A stretch of DNA of 64,000 nucleotides from Bimuria novae-zelandiae CBS 107.79 (Eukaryota; Ascomycota; Dothideomycetes; Pleosporales; Didymosphaeriaceae): NCBI GenBank assembly GCA_010015655.1, contig ML976715.1, forward strand, positions 220,115-284,114. Reading direction: 5' to 3'. How positions within the stretch are numbered: position 1 is the first letter of the stretch; every line of letters starts with the position of its first letter. A program made the translations under genes and the position numbers. Shown here one piece after another: positions 56,776-64,000 of this stretch. The notes below the pieces were generated by a model. The model was not told where the DNA came from. It made no database searches and was given only the letters and a program-made list of their open reading frames with translations.

Positions 56776-57663
56776 CAGTCCCTTGTTTATAGGTTCTATC
56801 TAGGATACGTCCTTAGTTAGACTTATAAAAGCCTTTAGCCTTTCCTATCTTTTTCTCTATTACGTTAACTTAATAGCACTAGATTTCTTTTATTAGTTAA
56901 TAATTATAATTAGCTTAGTTATTTTGCTGCGGCTATTATTTAGAGTTATAATAGTTAACTTTTATTATAGGTACTTTATAAACTTTTCTTTTATCTTAGT
57001 TCTAGCGTAGGTCTTATTCTAGTTTAAACCATTTATTATTAATTTAAGTTACTTCTATAATACGTTCTTATAAGGTATTAATTTTTATTTTACTACGTAA
57101 TAGTTCTTCGTGCACGTGTCGTTTTAACCCTTTATAAAATATAGTTATAAGACTAACGTTATTCTACTTAACTTACTTAGTATTCTTGCGGAATTCAAAT
57201 TTATATTTAGTTACTAAATAAATTTACTTAAGTTATTAGATATTTTGTTTAGCTATAGCTTCCAAATTAGTAATGTAAAAGTATTATTTAATCTTAATAT
57301 AAAAGATTTTATAATTTTTTATAATTTTATTTATAGTATTACCTTCTATATTAGCTCCTACTAGGTATTAATTAACGTAAGGACGAATCTACTTAAAAGT
57401 ATCTCTCTTTATATAGGGAGAAGTAAATATAGTCTTATTAGTATCTTCCTATTGTTTCTTTATTCTGTAAAAGTATAGGTTAAGTTACAAGATCTATAGC
57501 TTTATATAATTACGTTTACTATAAAAGAAGTTAAGCTTCCTATAAAAGCTCCTTATTCCTTTATTAGCTCTAGTAATGCTTATTTCTTTAAGAGTATCTA
57601 ATTAAGTGTTTATTATGTTAGTAAAAAAGGTATTGTTAATATTTATATTAAGGGTATTTAAGA

Positions 57664-58101
57664 TGTTAAGCCCTTTAGGGTAGCTAGTCTTATAGAGATA
57701 AGAGTTAGTTCTTAGGTAAAACTATTAATAATATATTTAAGGGATATTAATGGCTTACACGTATTAATAGGGCGTTAATATTAAAAGTATATATAGTATA
57801 ATTAAATTAATAAGAGAGCCCAAGTTAAATCTAAATAATAGATTAGTAAATAGGTTAAGTATAATAGTAAGAGTGTACTATCGCATTCCTATATACATAA
57901 CTCGTCCTATAAATCCTAATAATCCTAAGAGTCCTAGGAGTCCCAAAGTCCCATATATCAAGATATTTCTAGGACGCCCGATACTCCTAGGACGCGTGAC
58001 TAATCACGTAATTCGTGGCTGAGTCAGGAATCTTAGCTGGGCGCACGGATAAGTGCTCATGTCCCGTCCCGCATCATGTTGGATCTCAACGGATCTTAAT
58101 A
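57664..58101 (-). repeat. Gypsy C 5' LTR (438 bp)
   Basis: Plus-strand tips TGTTAAGCCC and GATCTTAATA. Outer 150 bp (57950-58100) is clearly less mutated than the rest, whereas the same part of the partner LTR (51690-51840) is heavily C-to-T/G-to-A changed. Confidence 0.8.
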
Positions 58102-59566
58102 TATTTTAACTACCTAGGGGATAAAATTAAGGAATATAATATTAACCCTTATTATATATATAATATACATAAAAAGGGCTTCTTTATTAGTGTTATTAGC
58201 TAATTAAAACGAGTATTTAGTAGACGTATGTAGGAAAATAAGAACGTTATACCGTTTCTTTAAAATAGCTCTCGCAAATAGATTACTATCCTAGTATATA
58301 TATACGCTAATAGATCCGCCTTACTACTAAACTTTATTTATTAATCTACTAATAGTAGTATATAGTTAAGCTAGGTAAAAATATTAAGGTAGAAAAGTAT
58401 AGCATACACATCTCCTCTTTACCCTTTAACTAAATAAATAACGATGCTAGCCTTGCCTGGCTTAAATAGGTGTTTAATTACTATACTAAGGCAAAAGCTT
58501 AATAATCGTATAGGCTACTTATCCTTAATAGCTATAAAGCCTATATTATTATATATTTTATTAACTATTATAATTAAAATAAGATTCTCTTAGCTATACT
58601 TCTTTTTTATTTAACGTATACGCTCAAGCTACCTAATATAGTACTTTTTAAGCCTCTCTTATTAGCCTACTTTACTAAACTTATAATCTACCTCTAAAAG
58701 AGCTAAGTCTTAATTTTAATTAAAAAAGGTAACTTTTTTTTTCTTTTAAAAGGCCTAAACAAGCTCCTTTAAGGAGGTAAAAATCTTTAAGTCTTTTAAG
58801 ACTACTAGTATATTACTATTTAAACTAGAGATTATACTTAAAAGATTTACTAAAACTACTAAAGATAAGCAGGGATTATAAGAGAGTTTTATATTAGTAT
58901 TTAGTAAATCTAACTAGTGTAAACTAGATTACCTTATATAATCTATAATAGAGGATTAAGGCAGAAAGAATGCGTAAAAGCTTAACTACTTACTTTACTA
59001 TATTTTTATTTAAAATAACCTACTTTAGCATAAAATTAACAAGCTTAAGGAGGCGCTATTAGTTAAGAAGAAATATAAGAAAAAAGGTAACCTTTTAAAC
59101 CTTTAGTAACGTTAAAAATACTATAAAGGTATAGTTTTCTAATTACTAAGAAAGGTTAGGGAGGCTTGTATACGCTAGTCTATAAAGGTGCAAGAGGAGA
59201 AGAAGTAGAAACTTTAAAAAGCTAAGATAGCTAAGCTAAAAAAGGCAGCTAAGCTATATAAGGAGAAAATTGCAGAAGAGAAGCGTGTGGCGCGGGAGGC
59301 AGCCAAGGTAGCTAGGGAGAGGGGAGAGGGCTGAGAAGGCAGCAGAGCGCGCTCGCGAAAAGGAGGCTCGTAACGCAGCAAAAGCTCTGCAATCTACCCA
59401 GAAGGGTAAGAGAAAGGCCCTGCAGCCATCTACACAGAGCGACAAGCGTCAGAAGCGTGTGGTGGACGCTGTAGCTACAAAGGAGTCCTCAGGTGCCGCA
59501 TCAGGAGCTCCACCCAAGACTACGCGATGGGGCCGTAACGTCACGCTTCCTAGTAAATATAGATAG

Positions 59567-60035
59567 CATAAATCTATGGCGGCTATCAGTTTACTGCTAC
59601 ACTAAAAGACCTTACGATAATATCTATTGTGGGGGGCTCCATAGCCTTAATTTTGCTTGGGCTATTTTGGTGTTGAGTGGCGCATTGTGGGAACCGGCGC
59701 ATTGCGCGCACGGACATGGTAGTGGCCTGCCAACAGCGAAGATTCATATTGAGCGCAACTCGGCTCCGGGTCGCCCGAAATTTTCACCGGCTGTCGCCGC
59801 CGGCGCAAACCCCTTTCTGTCAACTAAAGATTGAAATACGAAACCTATAGCTAGAGATGTCTCTTTTAGCTCGTCTTCAATATGGGTTTGTGTCCAGATG
59901 ACGTGATGCCTCCTAATAGAAATTGTCTTTCTCGAAAACGCATATAAGGGTGAGTGTGCGCAGGTATCTCATTTTGTATCAGGGTGTTCAAATTACAACT
60001 TCAATCTTGTCAACGCAGAGGTCGCGTTCTTAATT
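59567..60035. promoter_or_regulatory. Right flank of the pogo-like element and promoter of the astacin gene
   Basis: The right end of the pogo-like element must fall in 59567-59830, but I could not find its terminal repeat. From about 59840 the DNA is host-like. CATATAAGGG at 59940-59949 is a possible TATA box about 90 bp before the astacin start codon. The open frames here lack motifs. Confidence 0.35.
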
Positions 60036-61470
60036 ATGTTTTCGGAAATTCTTTCGGTCGTTGCTCTTTCTGCACTTTCCGCTACTACGTTTGCTCAAAC
60101 GGACCCTCCACCATCATCTCTGCCAGAAGACGTACTGCCAGCAGCCAACCTTACTTCGGACCCGCTCGACAAGAATATTACAACCATTGAGATTACCCTG
60201 GACACAATCACCAACACAAGCACGAGCGGAGAGAAAACAACAGTCTCCTTCTTCCCCATCGAAGGCCTCAAGGAACCTCTTGCAGTCATCTACGGTGATG
60301 TGATTGTAGCCACCGTTCCTGAGCTGCTCGAGAACGCCAGTAATAGCACCAGCAATAAAGCAAAGCGAGCACTCTCAATCTTCCGCACCGGAAATATTTG
60401 GCCCCATGCTATTGTGAATTACAAATGGAAATCCGAAGCCTCAAAACGTATTGGGCGTCTGGAAAATTGGACCGAAGCCACGAAGAGGTGGACTGACATG
60501 CTCCCGTGGCTGCAGTTCAAAGAGTTCCCACCGAGCGAGACTCTGGAGGCCGACATATTGACCCTCGTAGATACGACGGATCAATTTGCTTGCTACAGCC
60601 CAATAGGAAAAGTATGGGGTGGCCAAATGATGTTGGACGACGCTTGCGGAGGAGAGGGTACCTACACGCACGAAATTGGGCACAGTAAGTGAGCGTCAAC
60701 TCACAATAAAGTTCGGCATCTAATTGCTACCAGCGCTTGGCCTATATCATGAGCATCAGCGCCCCGATCGCGACGACTATATCATTATCAACTGCGAGAA
60801 CGTGTGGGATAATTCCGACGGGACTCCAGCAAATTGCGGACAAAATAACTGCACTGGCTACGGTTGTAACTTTACCAAGCAGGATCCGAATTTGGTCGAC
60901 TGGTCTGGCCCTTACGACTCGCTCTCGTTGATGCACTACAGCCCTGACGAATTCGCAAAGGGCAGTGGGCCAGCAATCGAGGCGCGACCTGGCGTGCCCA
61001 CACCTCAGTATCACAGTTTTCCCACAGTTCTAGACGCAAATCGTGTCTGTGAGCTCTATCCTGACCAGTGCACGGGAGTATGTGGCAACGGTATCCTCGA
61101 GCCGGGCGAAGATTGCGACGACGGAAACAATGTTGACGGTGATGCGTGTCCGGCTAATTGCAGGACGCGAGCCCCCTGCAGTATTGGCTACTGCGAGCCA
61201 TGGACGGCGAGCAGTTGTGATATTACAACTTCTTGTACTGCACTCGGTGGTGCTACGCATGATGGGCTTCACAAACACCTCTGTGCTTGCAGACATGGCT
61301 ACAAGGCCTCGAAATCCAACGAAACGTCTTTGCAGGTTAGGTTGCCGTGGGTAGAGCAGGGAGCTAGGGTGTTTGTTAAACCTGGGGTGGCGTGTGACAC
61401 ATTGTGCGATGACTGGCAGCTTGGGAAGGATGGATGCAAGGAGGTGCAGGAAGAGCCGGTCTGTTATTGA
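60036..61470 (+). CDS. Secreted astacin-type zinc metalloprotease with a DUF4215-like Cys domain (461 aa)
   Basis: Two exons, 60036-60684 and 60734-61470, joined across a 49-bp intron (GTAAGTGAGC...CTACCAG) that splits the active-site codons. Total 1,386 nt, with no stop. MFSEILSVVALSALSATTFA is a signal peptide. A propeptide-like region with N-glycosylation sites and a KAKR site (about residue 111) comes next. The catalytic domain has HEIGHTLGLYHEHQRPDRDD, i.e. HExxHxxGxxHExxRxDR, zinc ligands plus the astacin-specific E and R. The Met-turn is SLMHYSP (near 281). Then CGNGILEPGEDCDDGNNVDG (near 332-360) is a DUF4215-type Cys repeat, followed by a Cys-rich C-terminus. Astacins cleave extracellular proteins. 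The gene is an intact island between two transposon blocks. Confidence 0.9.
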
Positions 61471-62010
61471 TTACTGTGTTTCCGCTTTTTTCTCATGTCA
61501 CACTGATTGGTTTTTCTTCGTCTCACTGAAGGTACCAGTATCATCTAATCTTGGAGGTGAACCCTATTTTAGTCAGTTACAGTTACTTCTAGGTTTATTG
61601 TGTAATTCATATGGGTGCTATTGATGTCCTGGCCAAATGAATACGACTATAGAAAGCTGCTCTTTAATTACAGCGTTTAAACCGTGGAAGGCTCTGCCAT
61701 ATTCTGCCGATGCAGCTCCGTAAAACCGTACATGCGCTATAAGAGTATTTAACTAGCTATCTGCAGACACTGTCTGTCTCAACCACCCAACTAACACCTG
61801 AAGATCAACCTCGACCTAAAATCTTGCTTAGCGTTACCTTCAAGTGGAGTTCCTTTGAAAGTTCATAACTTGCGAGGCCGCTCGACGCTCGGATGGCTCC
61901 TGATAGGTCCACTAAATGGCTAAAAGTACGTGATTCGAAGCCCTGGGAGAGAAGGCATCAAATAGGGATGCCACGAAGACGGAGTTGACCAGTGGCAAGC
62001 ACCCCATGAC
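61471..62010. other. 3' flank of the astacin gene
   Basis: GC-balanced DNA without a credible gene or RNA. It ends at a hAT-like terminus. Confidence 0.4.
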
Positions 62011-62100
62011 CATCGCTGCCAACGAACAGAACGTTCGATCCGAACAATCGATCCGAACGGCGTTTTCTGGTGTTTTTGATCGAATGAACGAACAGGCATA
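62011..62100 (-). mobile_element. hAT-like terminal fragment
   Basis: CATCGCTGCCAACGAACAGA with GATCCGAAC repeats resembles the hAT end at 5097 (CAGCGCTGCCAACGAATCGA, GGATCCGAAC) in the same orientation. It is followed at about 62100 by RIP-degraded AT-rich DNA (62100-62400), with no transposase seen. Confidence 0.5.
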
Positions 62101-62405
62101 GTAGGTTAAATAGAGCTTTAAACAAATATATTATTAGAGCTAAAAGTTTAATTATTTAGTTACTTAGGACTACGTTTAATTAATTTAGTATAAAAATTAT
62201 ATTATAATTAGTAAAGTATTACTTTATTTTACTAGCCTTATGCTATGCGTGGCGTTATTATATATTACTTTATATATTATTATTATTATAGGAGAAGAAA
62301 ACTCTAAGTTTTCTTATTAATATGCCTTTTACTATTTCCTATTATTAGCTATAAATATATTTTATTACCCGCTTGTATTTATCTTAGTTAACCTAGTTAA
62401 CTGTT

Positions 62406-62560
62406 GGTATCAAACCTACGCAACACTGCTACGGCTTTCACCGCCATGCAGTTTGCCTGTGGTTTCAAACCTGCGCAACACTGCTACGGCTTTCACCGCC
62501 ATGCAGTTTGCCTGCGGCTTGTTGCGCAGTTTGCCTGTGGTTTGTTGCGCTAGTCCTGAT
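62406..62560. repeat. 55-bp tandem repeat, two units plus a partial third
   Basis: Unit 1 at 62406-62460 and unit 2 at 62461-62515 differ at three or so positions (GGTATCAAACCTACGC against GGTTTCAAACCTGCGC). A shortened derivative repeats GCAGTTTGCCTGTGG and GTTGCGC to about 62560. The units sit in a 300-bp GC-balanced island (62401-62700) surrounded by TpA-rich DNA. No protein motif was recognised. Confidence 0.85.
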
Positions 62561-62914
62561 CGGGCTAGCAGGGAACAAACCACGCTTGATAAATACCTCT
62601 CACAGCAGCCCACCACAATAGATCTGCAATCAAGAATCAAATTAGTACCACATCGTTGCAACGAAGTCTTGATCCAACAGCCTATTGCCGTATCAACATT
62701 AACCTAGTTAATCTAACTAGTATTTAATAGCTATTACTCTGCTAGGTGGCGTATCGTAGCTATTATAGTAATAGTAAAGAGTTTTAAGAGCTTAAATAAC
62801 TGACTATTTAAAATAAAGTCTATTACTTCTACTCATAAGTTTTCCAGTAAGCTATAAACATCTGGAGCTTATTTTTTTATTATATAGACTTACCTTTAGT
62901 AAGGTAAACGTCTG
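62561..62914. other. End of GC island and AT-rich remnant
   Basis: 62561-62700 is unmutated sequence of unknown origin. 62700-62914 is TpA-rich and unreadable. Confidence 0.35.
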
Positions 62915-63060
62915 TTAAGTCCCTGAGGAGTAGCTAGCCCTAAAGGAGCTAAGGTTAGTTCTCGGGCAATAGTACTAGTGAAGTAAGAAAGGATTTATTA
63001 ATAGCTTATACGTATTAATAGGGCGTTAGTATTAAAAGTAATTCTTAGTTATAAACGAAT
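62915..63060 (-). repeat. Truncated Gypsy C LTR
   Basis: Starts TGTTAAGTCCCTGAGGAG and shares ATTAATAGGGCGTTAGTATT with the LTRs at 49642 and 57664. It departs from them after about 63045. The following stretch, 63068-63152, is unmutated GC-balanced DNA of unknown origin. Confidence 0.7.
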
Positions 63061-63152
63061 TAATAATATTTATGTTGGAATGGCGACAGGCCAATTTCCC
63101 ATTCGGGTTAGCCTGGCTGTCTCAGCTGACCTGGCTGTGGCGAGGTTCATAT

Positions 63153-64000
63153 TGTAATGGGCTACGCCCAGTTGTTGCCTCGGATCCTTAACCCTTGGTT
63201 ATGCGAACCCTAGATATATAAGTTTAACGCCTAAAGCTTAACTTTAAACCTTTTATTAAATTTATAAGTACTCTTTTAGCACCTTTAGCTCCTTAAATAC
63301 CTAGTCCCTTATATTAAATTTAATTACTTTTACTTATCGCGGGACGAGTAGATTTTAAATATAACTATAAACTAAAACTATAGATTTTAAATATAACTAT
63401 AAACTAAAACTATAAAGTAGCATATAAAGTTCAAGGACTTATATAGATAAATACTATAAAGGCGACGCCTAGACCTATAAGGAGATAGAACCCTCCTTAG
63501 TAAGTAATTAAAAAAAAGTGTTAATAGATATGTAATGCTAACAAAACTATTTTTACTAAATAAAGAAGTTATAGAAATAAAAATAAGACCTTTTACTAAA
63601 GGTCTATATTTTAGCGCGAATAATTATACGTAGCAAGCTATTAGCTTATAAAAAAGTAATAGTTAGGGAAATAAAAGGATAGCCTCCCTATTTATAACTA
63701 AACTTTAGGTATTAGGCGTTAATAAGAATAAAATATAGTAATTTCTAAGTAAAATTAAAGTACTTATTAACCTCTAAAACACCTTTTAGACTCTACTATA
63801 AATAGTAAGAGTGCGCTAAGAACCCCTAATAATATAATAATACTTCTAAAAGATAGAAGGTATAAATTAGGTATTAAAAGTAAACTAATAAATAGAACTA
63901 CTAGAGAGATTAATAGTAAAGCTTATTTTAAACTAAGAAAGAAGCCGCTATCTAAAGATTTTTAACTTAGCCTACTTTAATAGTAAATAACAGGATCACT
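63153..64000 (+). mobile_element. Gypsy family A, copy 3 (inverted, continues past the window)
   Basis: The LTR starts TGTAATGGGCTACGCCCAG at 63153 and runs to about 63345. It is the best-preserved LTR start of the family. What follows matches the reverse complement of 46430-47086, the gag-side part of copy 2, up to the window end. The element is therefore plus-strand. Its interior is RIP-degraded. An internal duplication ATAACTATAAACTAAAACTA occurs at 63361-63408. Confidence 0.75.

Larger units (their letters stand above)
49642..58101 (-). mobile_element. Gypsy family C, LTR to LTR with 5-bp target duplication, RIP-degraded
   Basis: LTRs at 49642-51840 (containing a Fot1-like insert) and 57664-58101 are flanked by TATTT (49637-49641 and 58102-58106). 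Read on the plus strand they start TGTTAAG and end CTTAATA, the latter probably from CTTAACA, giving inverted LTR tips. The internal region is minus-strand: a CCHC zinc knuckle of gag near 56700-56770 (LCYICGKPGHIARNC), RT near 54580-55000 (KKDGKLGSCVDYRKPN; IDNILVFLEH; KLEFLGYIVSIDKIK) and a degraded integrase region below. It is inserted in the pogo-like transposase. Confidence 0.85.
47275..59566 (+). pseudogene. Pogo-like DDE transposase, interrupted by two nested elements
   Basis: The readable part is on the plus strand from 58107: FNYLGDKIKEYNINP, then a degenerate MDEKGF box (NIHKKGFFISVIS), RVFSRRM, a catalytic region (NKILLAILLFYLTYTLKLPN), the IKKG-F-LFKG stretch, a coiled-coil basic tail (ekiaeekrvareaakvare) and an end GAPPKTTRWGRNVTLPSKYR before TAG at 59564-59566. 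This order matches the large DDE_1 transposases common in ascomycetes. If the Gypsy C insertion (49642-58101) and the piggyBac-like insertion (47374-49629) are set aside, the frame appears to run on into 47275-47373. The part above about 59260 is not RIP-mutated but has a frameshift near 59320-59335. The N-terminal HTH/CENP-B part is missing. Confidence 0.6.

Noticed and set aside
1..64000. CRISPR arrays, bacterial operons, rRNA genes
   Set aside because: No regularly spaced repeats, no ribosome-binding-site-led gene strings and no rRNA-like sequence were seen; introns and LTR elements show eukaryotic DNA.

Overview
The window looks like a chromosome segment of a filamentous ascomycete, most likely a Dothideomycete (inferred from gene structure and families; no species is claimed). 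Genes have short introns (about 43-75 bp, one of 243 bp) with GTAAGT/GTGAGT donors and CTAAC/CTGAC-type branch points. About two thirds of the window is AT-rich, TpA-saturated, stop-riddled repeat DNA, as left by repeat-induced point mutation (RIP). GC-balanced host islands sit between the repeat blocks.

Layout. 1-2.6 kb: two minus-strand paralogous small genes, duplicated in tandem with their promoters; the first carries an in-frame stop. 2.7-4.3 kb: an unidentified RIP-degraded repeat. 5.1-24.7 kb: a transposon graveyard made of a hAT remnant (5.1-6.4), Gypsy family A copy 1 (8.1-14.0), chromodomain Gypsy family B (14.0-17.7), a truncated Copia (17.7-19.3) and a complete but decayed Copia (19.3-24.7). 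24.8-27.3 kb: an acidic-repeat protein and a three-LysM secreted protein. 28.4-31.4 kb: a Tc1/mariner element with TA target duplication and an unusual second gene. 31.6-39.1 kb: a divergent pair, a GPI-anchor-like secreted protein broken by a solo Copia LTR and a very large LysM/CBM18/GH18 subgroup-C (killer-toxin-like) chitinase broken by two stops and a frameshift. 39.5-41.4 kb: an intact five-exon chromodomain gene whose C-terminus resembles the Gypsy B chromodomain. 42.8-59.8 kb: a second graveyard with Gypsy A copy 2, then a pogo-like transposase carrying a piggyBac-like element and Gypsy C, with a Fot1-like element inside a Gypsy C LTR. 60.0-61.5 kb: an intact two-exon astacin-type secreted metalloprotease. 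61.9-64 kb: a hAT terminus, a 55-bp tandem repeat, a Gypsy C LTR fragment and the start of an inverted Gypsy A copy 3.

How it fits together. The host genes at 26-39 kb form a chitin-related locus: LysM proteins next to subgroup-C chitinases are a known arrangement in ascomycetes. Here the LysM gene and its acidic neighbour look intact, while the chitinase and the GPI-type protein are broken. Most nonsense changes outside the repeats can be explained as C-to-T (CAA/CAG to TAA/TAG, CGA to TGA), so leakage of RIP or cytosine deamination from the flanking repeats is the simplest explanation. I cannot exclude assembly errors. All exon models were built by hand from splice consensus and phase.
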